DNA of 38,481 nucleotides from Desulfobacteraceae bacterium (lineage in GTDB: Bacteria > Desulfobacterota > Desulfobacteria > Desulfobacterales > Desulfosalsimonadaceae): positions 1 to 38,481 of the forward strand of contig JAIPDS010000015.1 of the NCBI GenBank assembly GCA_021737565.1. The letters are read 5' to 3'. Made by a program: the position numbers and the translations under genes. Position 1 is the first letter of the stretch. Every line of letters starts with the position of its first letter. The notes beneath the pieces were generated by a model, which searched no databases, had not been told where the DNA came from, and saw only the letters and a program-made list of their open reading frames with translations. Positions 17,555 through 25,446 of the stretch are shown here, one piece after another.

Positions 17555-18145
17555 ATGACACTTATTTTAAAACATTTAAAAAGAAAGGAGTTTTTGTCAT
17601 CCATGGCAGAAGTTGCTGAGTCAGACAGTACGCAATCCGCAAAAACAAAAAAACAAGCAGTTAAAATACGCGAAATGACAATCGACGACTTAGGAGATGT
17701 ATTCCACCTGGGCGAACACCTTTTTGAGGCCAGAAAGGCACCCAATACCTACCGGGCCTGGGACGAATACGAGGTGGCGGACCTTTTTTACAGCGACACC
17801 GAATACTGCCTGGTGGCCGAGCACGAAGGCGAAATCGTGGGCTTTGCGCTGGGCACGACCATAAACAAGAACCGCTCAGCCTGGAAATACGGATACCTGC
17901 TGTGGCTGGGGGTTCTGCCGGAATACCAGCGATCAGGGATCGCGGAAAGACTGTTTTACCGGTTTAAATCAATTATGCTCCACGACGGAGTACGCATCCT
18001 GGTTGTGGACACGGAAGCTGACAACCGTCCGGCCATCAAATTTTTTCAGAGACAGGGTTTTGCCAACCCACAGGAGCATGTATATCTTACCATGAACCTG
18101 GACCAGGAGCGCCAGCGCATGAAAAAACGCGACCAAGGCAATTAA
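17555..18145 (+). CDS. GNAT-family N-acetyltransferase (RimI-like)
   Basis: Acetyl-CoA-dependent acetyltransferase of 196 residues. The GNAT fold covers about residues 36-185; motif A with the acetyl-CoA loop is LGVLPEYQRSGIAERL near 118-134, and the C-terminal VDTEADNRPAIKFFQRQGF is the family's usual end. The first ~35 residues are a polar, lysine-rich lead that may not be translated: an alternative start at 17603 (MAEVAES) has AAGGAG, though 12 bases away. It is followed 11 nt later by the M20 peptidase. A RimI-like alpha-amino acetylase or a small-molecule acetylase are both possible; pairing with a deacylase-like M20 enzyme is suggestive only. Confidence 0.88.
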   Translation: MTLILKHLKRKEFLSSMAEVAESDSTQSAKTKKQAVKIREMTIDDLGDVFHLGEHLFEARKAPNTYRAWDEYEVADLFYSDTEYCLVAEHEGEIVGFALGTTINKNRSAWKYGYLLWLGVLPEYQRSGIAERLFYRFKSIMLHDGVRILVVDTEADNRPAIKFFQRQGFANPQEHVYLTMNLDQERQRMKKRDQGN

Positions 18146-18156
18146 ACGGATTTTTG

Positions 18157-19257
18157 ATGATAAACCGCGACCGGCTCAAAAAACTTCTCAGCAGGCTGAT
18201 AGACATCTACAGCCCCTCGGGAAAAGAAAACGACATTCTCGAGTACCTTGAGCGGTATTTCAAAAAAAACGGGGTTCCTGCAACCGCCCAGCCTGTGGAC
18301 GATACCCGGTACAACCTGGTGATAATGCCTGAAACCGGCGAGGCAGAACTCGCACTGATAGGACATGTTGATACCATAACCGCATACGATATCGAGGATT
18401 ACGGCTTCCGCGAATCTGAGGACACAGTTTCAGGGCTGGGCGCGGCTGACATGAAATCAGGATGCGCGGCCATGGTGGAGGCCTTCCTTGACATCAGAAA
18501 ATCCTGCGGCCCCAAAACGCCCGCGGCCCTGTGCCTGGTGGTGGGTGAGGAGGAAAACGGGGACGGCGCGGCAAGATTAATTGAGGATTACCACTTTCCA
18601 TGGGCTGTGATAGGAGAGCCGACAAACCTGACCGCCTGTCTTAGCTGTTACGGCTATCTTGAAACCCAGATGACAAGCACGGGGAAAAGGCTGCATGCCT
18701 CGCTTGCAAACAACCGGCAAAACACCATAGAGGTCCTGCTTGAAACGATGCTTCGCGTATCCCAATACCTGCGCGACCAGAGACCCGAGCTTGTCTACAA
18801 TTTCCGGGACTTATACAGCAGCCGCTCCGGGCTGACAGTCCCGGACCGCTGCGAAGCATGGCTTGACATACATATCCCCCCTGATGCAGCCATAGGAGAA
18901 ATCGTAACCGAACTCGAAGAAGCTTGTATGCCGCAAAAATCACCAACTTCGCCCATAGAGTCCGGTTTTCACATAGAAACCATTGATGCCGGCTACCGGC
19001 TTCCGGAAAAAGGCGCGGTTGTGAGCGCAATAAGAGATGTATACAGCGAACTCGGAATTGACTGGCAAAGCGGAGATTTCCGCAGCCACTCAGATGCAAA
19101 CCAGCTTTGGGCGGCCGGGATAAAACCGATCGTAATGGGGCCGGGGCGCCTGGAAAATGCACATGTGCATGACGAGAACGTATCCATGCAGCAGGTCATA
19201 CAGGCTGCGGAAATATACCGGGGATTGCTTCAGCGGCTTTTCTGCCCGCAGCATTAA
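18157..19257 (+). CDS. M20-family metallopeptidase/deacylase (ArgE/DapE/LysK-like)
   Basis: Zinc-dependent aminoacylase or peptidase of 366 residues. Metal-ligand and catalytic motifs are in place: His70 in LIGHVDT, Asp98 in GAADMKSG (bridging), Glu131-Glu132 in VGEEENGDG, and a C-terminal His in AHVHDENV. The middle third is the dimerisation domain expected of the family. I start at the ATG at 18157; an in-frame TTG three bases before is less likely. It follows the GNAT gene by 11 nt. Acetyl-ornithine, succinyl-diaminopimelate or carrier-bound lysine deacylation are all compatible, and the sequence alone does not choose. Confidence 0.88.
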   Translation: MINRDRLKKLLSRLIDIYSPSGKENDILEYLERYFKKNGVPATAQPVDDTRYNLVIMPETGEAELALIGHVDTITAYDIEDYGFRESEDTVSGLGAADMKSGCAAMVEAFLDIRKSCGPKTPAALCLVVGEEENGDGAARLIEDYHFPWAVIGEPTNLTACLSCYGYLETQMTSTGKRLHASLANNRQNTIEVLLETMLRVSQYLRDQRPELVYNFRDLYSSRSGLTVPDRCEAWLDIHIPPDAAIGEIVTELEEACMPQKSPTSPIESGFHIETIDAGYRLPEKGAVVSAIRDVYSELGIDWQSGDFRSHSDANQLWAAGIKPIVMGPGRLENAHVHDENVSMQQVIQAAEIYRGLLQRLFCPQH

Positions 19258-19271
19258 AAAGGGAGCTTGCC

Positions 19272-20192
19272 ATGAGTAAAATCGACAGGCGCACCTTCTT
19301 AAAACAGGCCCGTGCAATTCTCTGTTTAGCCGGGGGCTCCATGCTGCTCCCCCCGCGGATTTGGGCTGATAAAGTGAAACCAGACATTGCCGTGGTAAAC
19401 GGGGAAATAGAGCAAGCGGTGAAAAAGGCGGTGCAAATCCTCGGCGGAATGGCAAGATTTGTAAAACCTGGAAGCCGGGTTGTTATCAAACCGAACATGA
19501 GCTTTGACACCGGCCCTGAACGTGCGTCAAACACTCATCCCCTGGTTGTAAAAACCCTGGCGCAGATGTGCATGGACTCGGGAGCCGAGAGGGTACTGGT
19601 GCTTGACAATCCGCTCAGGCCCGCGGAAAGATGCATTGAAAACTCCGGCATCGGAGAGGCGTGCGAATCTGTTAAAAGAGGGATAGTAAGAACCTTTACC
19701 GATTCCTCCCGCTTTGAGGAGGTAAAAATCAGAAACGGGAAAACCCTTAAAAAAACCGAGGTAATGAAAGAGGTTTTAAACTCAGATGTTCTGATAGCCG
19801 CACCTGTTGCAAAAACCCATTCAGGCGCCGGGGTTAGTCTTTCCATGAAAGGTATGATGGGACTGATCTATAACCGCGGGATAATGCACCGGCTGGATCT
19901 TCATGAAAGCATAGTGGATCTGGCCTCTCTTCTTACCCCGCAGCTTACGCTAATAGATGCATCGCGCGTGCTTTCCTCGGGCGGGCCAGGAGGGCCTGGA
20001 AAAGTGCTCACACCCGGGAACATAATAGCATCCACCGACATGGTGGCCGCAGATGCTTACACGGTATCTGCTTTTCAATGGTACGGCGGCCGCTATGATC
20101 CCGACCAGATAAAACATATCCGCCTGGCTCACCGGCGTAAAATCGGGCGCATGGATATCGAAAATTTGAACATAAATAAAACCTCTGTCTGA
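19272..20192 (+). CDS. DUF362 domain protein with Tat signal
   Basis: Function unknown; DUF362 proteins are frequent in anaerobes and occur beside ferredoxins. The 306-residue product begins with a twin-arginine motif RRTFLK at residues 6-11 followed by a hydrophobic stretch (ARAILCLAGGSMLL), so it is predicted to be folded in the cytosol and exported to the periplasm. The DUF362 core (about 55-290) includes VVIKPNMSF and THPLVVKTLAQM. It ends 2 nt before the polyferredoxin gene, strongly suggesting that the two products work together. GGGAGC precedes the ATG. Confidence 0.88.
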   Translation: MSKIDRRTFLKQARAILCLAGGSMLLPPRIWADKVKPDIAVVNGEIEQAVKKAVQILGGMARFVKPGSRVVIKPNMSFDTGPERASNTHPLVVKTLAQMCMDSGAERVLVLDNPLRPAERCIENSGIGEACESVKRGIVRTFTDSSRFEEVKIRNGKTLKKTEVMKEVLNSDVLIAAPVAKTHSGAGVSLSMKGMMGLIYNRGIMHRLDLHESIVDLASLLTPQLTLIDASRVLSSGGPGGPGKVLTPGNIIASTDMVAADAYTVSAFQWYGGRYDPDQIKHIRLAHRRKIGRMDIENLNINKTSV

Positions 20193-20194
20193 TA

Positions 20195-21850
20195 ATGCGC
20201 TTCAGACGAACAGCCCAGCTGATCTCTCTGGCGATATTTCTGCTGGCACTCGCCCTTTCACGCAGCATTGCAGTCTCTGACCTGTTTATAAGAATGGATC
20301 CAGCCCTGATCGGAACCGCGGCCCTGGCAGGCCGAAAACTGGCATGGACATTTCTGCCCGCCGCAGTGGTTTTGCTTTCAGCTATTGTTTTCGGCAGAAT
20401 CTTCTGCGGCTACATATGCCCCATGGGAACAACAATAGATGCGGCTGATTATTGTTTTTCACGCCCGAGTAAAAAGCGGGGCAACACCTCCCGGATTTCT
20501 TTGCGCCTGAAATACTGTATTCTTGCTTTTACGGCAGGCTCTGCCCTGTTCGGGGTGACATTTGTATTCTGGGCGGCCCCCCTGGCTTTGATTACCCGCT
20601 TCTACGGCCTGGTGATCTATCCTGTCGTCCTGCTGATTTTAAAAACAGCCGTATCAGCCCTTTACCCCATGGCGAATTTCTTAGACATTCAGCCGTTGAT
20701 GTTTGCCGAAATCCCGGCGCCAAGGTATGCGACCCAGATGTTTGTGCTGCTTTTTTTTGCGGCTGTATTTGCCGCGGCAAAACATTCGCCCCGGTTCTGG
20801 TGCAGGTATATCTGCCCGTCGGGTGCGCTTCTGGCCCTGGCCTCAAAAAAGCCCGCTGTCAGGCGCCTGGTCAGCCCGGAGTGCGACCTGTGCGGTCTTT
20901 GTGTAAGCAGATGCCCCATGGGGGCAATATATCCCGAATCCCCTGAAAAAACCCGCCACAGCGAATGTATTGTATGCAGAACCTGCGCACAGGTATGTCC
21001 GCAAAAAGCAATTGAATTCGGCACAAATCCGGGCCAAAGCGTTAAAAACCCGGAAGGTGTTTATCCCCAAAGACGTAAATTCCTTATTTCAGGACTGGCA
21101 GGCGCAGGCACAGCAGCAGTAACCCTGACCGGCTTAAATGTGGTGGTAAAGAACGAGGCAGAAAAAGGTGTTGTAAGACCCGCACGCCTGATTCGACCGC
21201 CAGGGGCTTTGCCTGAACCTGATTTTCTTGCCCTGTGCGTCAGGTGCGGCCAGTGCATGGCCGCCTGCCCCACAAACACCCTCCAGCCCGTCTGGTTTGA
21301 AGCGGGAATGCTTGGTATCTTTTCTCCCGCGGTTATACCAAGGAGAAAATACTGCGACCCCCACTGCACCGCCTGCGGGGATGCCTGCCCCACCGGGGCT
21401 GTAAGACAAATTAACACCGGGGAAAGAATTTGGGCAAAAATCGGCACAGCGATAATTTACAGGCAGCAGTGCCTGGCATGGGAATATAAAAAAAGCTGCA
21501 TGGTATGCGACGAGGTCTGCCCCTATAATGCAGTGGAATTTGAAAACCGGCCGGGCTATCCCTATCCGGTGCCCCACGTGACAGAGGACAAATGCTCGGG
21601 TTGCGGGCATTGCGAACACGCCTGCCCGGTATACAACCGGGCGGCGATCGTGGTAACCCCCATGAATTCCATGAGATTAAGGCCCGGGCAATCCTTTGAA
21701 TACGAGGCAGAAATCAGGGGCTTTAATCTGAGCCTGGAAGAAGACAGGCCGGGTTATACAGGCCCGGAAGCTTATCCCACGCCCGGCGCGCAGGATGAAG
21801 CACCCGGGAAATCAAACGAGCTTCCCCCGGGCTTTGACCAGGGAGGGTAA
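20195..21850 (+). CDS. NapH/NapG-like membrane polyferredoxin fusion
   Basis: Probable membrane electron-transfer protein of 551 residues. The first ~200 residues have several transmembrane helices with two CxxxCP motifs (CGYICPMG, CRYICPSG) as in NapH/NosR. Then come two [4Fe-4S] motifs (CDLCGLCVSRCP, CIVCRTCAQVCP), an internal RRKFLISG motif at about 292 followed by a hydrophobic stretch, and a NapG-like part with four more clusters' worth of cysteines (CVRCGQCMAACP, CDPHCTACGDACP, CMVCDEVCP, CSGCGHCEHACP). The layout suggests a NapH-like membrane anchor fused to a NapG-like periplasmic ferredoxin. It is coupled to the DUF362 gene (2-nt gap). No Nap catalytic subunit is nearby, so it is not a nitrate reductase component as seen here. 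Confidence 0.88.
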   Translation: MRFRRTAQLISLAIFLLALALSRSIAVSDLFIRMDPALIGTAALAGRKLAWTFLPAAVVLLSAIVFGRIFCGYICPMGTTIDAADYCFSRPSKKRGNTSRISLRLKYCILAFTAGSALFGVTFVFWAAPLALITRFYGLVIYPVVLLILKTAVSALYPMANFLDIQPLMFAEIPAPRYATQMFVLLFFAAVFAAAKHSPRFWCRYICPSGALLALASKKPAVRRLVSPECDLCGLCVSRCPMGAIYPESPEKTRHSECIVCRTCAQVCPQKAIEFGTNPGQSVKNPEGVYPQRRKFLISGLAGAGTAAVTLTGLNVVVKNEAEKGVVRPARLIRPPGALPEPDFLALCVRCGQCMAACPTNTLQPVWFEAGMLGIFSPAVIPRRKYCDPHCTACGDACPTGAVRQINTGERIWAKIGTAIIYRQQCLAWEYKKSCMVCDEVCPYNAVEFENRPGYPYPVPHVTEDKCSGCGHCEHACPVYNRAAIVVTPMNSMRLRPGQSFEYEAEIRGFNLSLEEDRPGYTGPEAYPTPGAQDEAPGKSNELPPGFDQGG

Positions 21851-21903
21851 ATACAAATGCTTGAGGTTTTTCCGGCTTTTTACGTTGATCCGATGACCAA
21901 GAG

Positions 21904-21926
21904 AAGTCCCTGCAAAAAATCAACCC
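21904..21926. repeat. Short block shared with the composite element, inverted
   Basis: This block, AAGTCCCTGCAAAAAATC followed by AACCC, is the reverse complement of 13093-13116 apart from one substitution and one length change in the A-run. In both places it lies next to a family B palindrome, so it is probably part of a recurring repeat cassette. Confidence 0.6.
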
Positions 21927-21953
21927 GACTTCCGAAAATCCCTGTACAGCGGC

Positions 21954-22053
21954 CCTGCGGGGCGGTTTGTTCACTGCTGACCGTCTTCGGGATTCTGCCG
22001 GGCCGAAGCCTATCCGAAGCCGCTCAATGCAGATGCACAAACCACCCCGCAGG
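21954..22053. repeat. Family B palindromic element, short form
   Basis: CCTGCGGGGCGGTTTGT at 21954 pairs with ACAAACCACCCCGCAGG ending at 22053 (17-bp arms, one mismatch). Inside, CTGCTGACCGTCTTCGGGATTC and GCGGCTTCGGAT-like segments match the inner arms of the other family B copies. It lies 104 bp after the polyferredoxin stop in a 572-bp gap with no gene (21851-22422). Confidence 0.78.
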
Positions 22054-22146
22054 ACCGCCTGCCCAAATCCCTGCAAGCTTGAAGATTTTATTTTCAGGCT
22101 CTTTGTAATACTTTGGCATTAAAAATTAAGCTGTCGTATTTTCGCC

Positions 22147-22301
22147 ATTGGGTAAATTTCGATACCGGAGGCGATGGCCATGCGGACAAGGCGGGGCTGT
22201 CCTTGAGGTAGCATTGCATGAGGGCCGGCATCTGCCAGGCCCGAATGCAGCGAACGAAAAGACCGCCCCGCCGCGTCCGGCATTTTGGCAACCGGATTGC
22301 G
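22147..22301. repeat. Family A element, compact copy
   Basis: About 155 bp. It starts with ATTGGGTAAATT and GCGATGGCCATGCGGACAAG (22171-22190) and ends with GCCAGGCCCGAATGCAGCG (22234-22252) and CAACCGGATTGCG. Each of these blocks has an inverted counterpart at the ends of 12820-13410, which is about 430 bp longer between them. The compact copy shows what the uninterrupted element may look like. It is non-coding. Confidence 0.72.
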
Positions 22302-22340
22302 TATTAAAAGAAGAATCGTTTGACAACACCCGTCATATCG

Positions 22341-22357
22341 GTTAGCAATGTTAGCAT
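22341..22357. repeat. Direct repeat GTTAGCA x2 in the leader of the hydantoinase-like gene
   Basis: GTTAGCAAT and GTTAGCATA follow each other directly at 22341-22358. A TTGACA lies at 22320-22325 but no good -10 is at the right distance, so a promoter here is only possible, not shown. The repeat may be an operator half-site pair. Confidence 0.25.
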
Positions 22358-22422
22358 AATGATTCACATGTCCGGCCGCCCGGCCGGCTACGCAGCAGCG
22401 ACCGCATATACAGGGACGGACC

Positions 22423-24114
22423 ATGATCATCGGGTTAGATGTTGGCGGCACCCATACGGACGTCGTCCTGCTGGGCGAAAAAGGTATTGAAAGACGGGTC
22501 AAAGTTCCGACCGAAAAGTCCTCGCTTTTTGACGCTGTTTTTGAAGGACTGGAACAGATCACCCGGGACATCCCTTCAGATAAAATCTCCCATGCAGTCT
22601 TAAGCACCACGCTGACAACAAACGCCATAGTGCAGGGAAAGCTCCCGCCAGCCGGCATGATGGTAACCTGCGGTCCCGGCATGGATCCCGAATATTTCCG
22701 CACAGGCGAACACTATTATGTCGTGGACGGCGCTATTGATCACAGCGGAAGGGAAATTAAGAAACTCGATGAAAAGGCCGTGAAAAAAGCCGCAGCCGCA
22801 ATGAAGGACGCGGGAATAGAATACGCCGGCATTGCCGGCAAATTCTCTGTACGCAATCCAGCCCATGAAATCCGCATCAGGGAAATTCTCTCCCCGATGT
22901 TTGAAAAAATTTTCACCGGCCATAGGGTCTCCGGCAACTTCAGCTTTCCGAGGCGGATTGCCACGACTTATTTAAACGCTTCGGTTTACCGGGTCCACAA
23001 GGAATTTTTCGGGGCTGTGCAAAAAACCCTGGACAAGAAGGGTATCGGCGTGCCGATTTATATCCTCAAGGCTGACGGCGGAACAATGGATTTTGAAACA
23101 TCCATAGACTTCCCGGCCCAGTCCATTCTTTCGGGCCCGGCGGCAAGCGTGATGGGCTCGATTGCATTTGCCCCGGCAGAAGCCGAAACCGTAGTGCTTG
23201 ACATCGGCGGGACAACCACTGACATGGCGGTGCTTATAAACGGGGTTCCGGTGCTTGCGCCCCAGGGAATCGAGATCGAGGAATACAAAACCCTGATCCG
23301 GGCGCTTCACACACAGTCTGTAGGGGTTGGCGGCGATAGCACGGTACGGGTGGATCAGGGACATTTGTTTATAGGTCCTGAGCGAAGCGGGCCCGCAATG
23401 GCTTACGGAGGGCCACAACCCACGCCCACGGATGCCCTGTTTGTCCTGGGAATGGCAGAAAATGGAGACAAAGAAAAAGCGCGGACCGGGGTCCAGGCAA
23501 TTGCCGACCAGCTCGGCCTTTCGGCCGAAGATACTGCCGAAAGGATATTTGACCAGGCCTGCCGCGAAATACTTGATTACGCCCAGGAACTGGTAAGCCT
23601 GATAAACAGCAGGCCCGTCTATACAGTGCGCGAAGCCTTGGAGGGCCACCGGATAAAACCGACGCATCTTTTGGTTCTCGGAGGCCCCGCCCCCCAGTTT
23701 GCACAACGTTTAAAAACCATATCAGACTATTCAGTAAGCAGGGTGCCCCAGTGGGATGTCGCAAACGCAATCGGCACCGCCCTTTCCCGCACCACATGCG
23801 AACTTACTCTGTTTGCGGACACCTATAAGTTAGAGGTCTCGGCGCCCGAAGAAATGTTTCATCAGGCTTTAAAGCCCGGCTTCAGCCTTGAGGAGGCCAG
23901 GAAAATGGCCGAAGAGCTTCTTGTAAAAAAGGCGATCCGCGAAGGTGCCCATAAACAGCCGATTGAAACAGATGTTCTCGAAGAACTCTCATTTAACATG
24001 ATACGTGACTTTCGGATGATCGGCAAAAACATGCGCGTCAAAATGCAGGTCCGCCCGGGTCTGATCCAGGAATACCTTCAAATAGCCGAAAAAATTAAAA
24101 ACGGAGAAAACTGA
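22423..24114 (+). CDS. Hydantoinase/oxoprolinase (HyuA-like) family ATPase
   Basis: Member of the ASKHA-fold family that uses ATP to open cyclic amides or activate carbonyl groups (HyuA, 5-oxoprolinase, acetone carboxylase beta). The 563-residue product begins with the phosphate-1 loop MIIGLDVGGTHTD and has the phosphate-2 loop VVLDIGGTTTD near residues 256-266, plus ILSGPAASVMG. It lacks the C-terminal portion of longer HyuA proteins, and no HyuB partner is in the window. It overlaps the HDAC-like gene (TGATG), so co-translation is likely. A good GGGAC ribosome binding site precedes the ATG. The substrate is unknown. Confidence 0.88.
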   Translation: MIIGLDVGGTHTDVVLLGEKGIERRVKVPTEKSSLFDAVFEGLEQITRDIPSDKISHAVLSTTLTTNAIVQGKLPPAGMMVTCGPGMDPEYFRTGEHYYVVDGAIDHSGREIKKLDEKAVKKAAAAMKDAGIEYAGIAGKFSVRNPAHEIRIREILSPMFEKIFTGHRVSGNFSFPRRIATTYLNASVYRVHKEFFGAVQKTLDKKGIGVPIYILKADGGTMDFETSIDFPAQSILSGPAASVMGSIAFAPAEAETVVLDIGGTTTDMAVLINGVPVLAPQGIEIEEYKTLIRALHTQSVGVGGDSTVRVDQGHLFIGPERSGPAMAYGGPQPTPTDALFVLGMAENGDKEKARTGVQAIADQLGLSAEDTAERIFDQACREILDYAQELVSLINSRPVYTVREALEGHRIKPTHLLVLGGPAPQFAQRLKTISDYSVSRVPQWDVANAIGTALSRTTCELTLFADTYKLEVSAPEEMFHQALKPGFSLEEARKMAEELLVKKAIREGAHKQPIETDVLEELSFNMIRDFRMIGKNMRVKMQVRPGLIQEYLQIAEKIKNGEN

Positions 24115-25430
24115 TGCTGAAAGCCAAGACCAGCACGGGCCTGGTTTTTTTCCCTGCATACGACTGGGCCATCAGCGCCACACACCCGGAACGCGAAGAG
24201 CGCCTTCTCTACACCCAGGACCAGATATTTGAAGAAGGATTGTTTGACATAGAGGGGATAAGAGAATTTAAAGCAGAGGTCATTGACATAAAAGATGTCC
24301 AAAGGGTGCATTTCTGCGTACCCGAACCTGAAAAGGTCATGACAGAATCGCACTACATAAGCGCGGGCGGGGCCAAAACAATTGCAAAGGCAAAAATGGA
24401 CGGACTTGTTAAAACAGGGTTCGCCCTGGTGCGTCCGCCCGGGCATCATGCCATGCGGGTTGTCCACGGCGGAAGAGGTTTCTGCAACATAAACAACGAA
24501 GCAATCATGATCGAATACTTGCGCCATGCCTACGGAATCGACCGGGTTGCAATTATAGACACCGACTGCCATCACGGAGACGGCACCCAGGACATATACT
24601 GGCATGATCCTGACACCCTGTTTATCTCCATGCACCAGGACGGGCGCACCCTTTTTCCGGGCACGGGATTTTCCAACGAGACAGGAGGCCCCACGGCTGC
24701 GGGAACCACCTTAAACATTCCTCTGCCGCCCTACACCTCGGAAGAGGGATTTTTAACCGTTATTAACAAGGTGGTCCTGCCTGTTCTCCAAGAGTTCAAA
24801 CCTGATCTTATCATCAATTCAGCGGGCCAGGACAATCATTTCACCGATCCGCTGACCAGCATGAATTTTTCGGCACAGGGTTATGCGGATCTTACAGCCC
24901 TGTTAAAGCCTGACATAGCAGTGCTGGAAGGCGGATACTCAATTGAGAGCGCGCTTCCGTATGTCAATGTCGGGATTATCCTGGCGATGGCCGGCGTGGA
25001 CTACAGCCATGTCGTGGAACCGGAATACTCCGCCTCTCAGCTCCGCCAGGGAAAAAGCATAACTGCTACAATTGAAAAAACATGCAACGAAGTACTTGCA
25101 ATATGGAAAGACCGTGAAAATATCCGCGTTAGAATGCAGGAAAATGTCTTATACGATGAGCGGCGAAGAAGTGTCTTCTACGATACGGACGGCTTTTTTG
25201 AAAGCCAGCATGAAACACTCCATGTCTGCATGGAATGTGCAGGAACTTATAAAATCGACTCCAGGGCAGACACCGGTTTGCGGGTGCTTACCGTTCACAT
25301 TCCCCGGAAAGCCTGCAGCAATTGCATACAGGAGGGCCATCGCTGGTTTGAACAGGCGGATATGACCAACTACGACATGATAATGCTCCAGGACCGGCCA
25401 GAAGATCAGTACCTGACCAAAAAAAAGTAG
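24114..25430 (+). CDS. Histone-deacetylase-like deacylase with C-terminal zinc-ribbon-like tail
   Basis: Zinc hydrolase of the arginase/deacetylase fold that would remove acyl groups from lysine, polyamine or a related amine. All catalytic residues are present in the 438-residue protein: His111-His112 (RPPGHHAMR), metal ligands Asp151 and His153 (DTDCHHGDGT) and Asp240 (SAGQDNHF), and the GGY motif at 273-275. The fold should end near residue 330. The remaining ~100 residues form an extension with CMEC at 372-375 and CSNC at 401-404, a spacing fit for a zinc ribbon. It is translationally coupled to the HyuA-like gene and ends 16 nt before epmA. The real substrate is unknown; bacterial family members include AcuC and acetylpolyamine amidohydrolases. 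Confidence 0.92.
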   Translation: MLKAKTSTGLVFFPAYDWAISATHPEREERLLYTQDQIFEEGLFDIEGIREFKAEVIDIKDVQRVHFCVPEPEKVMTESHYISAGGAKTIAKAKMDGLVKTGFALVRPPGHHAMRVVHGGRGFCNINNEAIMIEYLRHAYGIDRVAIIDTDCHHGDGTQDIYWHDPDTLFISMHQDGRTLFPGTGFSNETGGPTAAGTTLNIPLPPYTSEEGFLTVINKVVLPVLQEFKPDLIINSAGQDNHFTDPLTSMNFSAQGYADLTALLKPDIAVLEGGYSIESALPYVNVGIILAMAGVDYSHVVEPEYSASQLRQGKSITATIEKTCNEVLAIWKDRENIRVRMQENVLYDERRRSVFYDTDGFFESQHETLHVCMECAGTYKIDSRADTGLRVLTVHIPRKACSNCIQEGHRWFEQADMTNYDMIMLQDRPEDQYLTKKK

Positions 25431-25446
25431 CCCGCCAGGCCTTTTT

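Noticed and set aside
22320-22360. Promoter for the hydantoinase-like gene
   Set aside because: TTGACA is present but no acceptable -10 lies 16-19 bp downstream.
22119-22703. A 194-codon minus-strand frame overlapping the start of the hydantoinase-like gene
   Set aside because: It runs antisense through a well-supported gene and the family A repeat; its phrases match translations of the repeat at 12850-12900.
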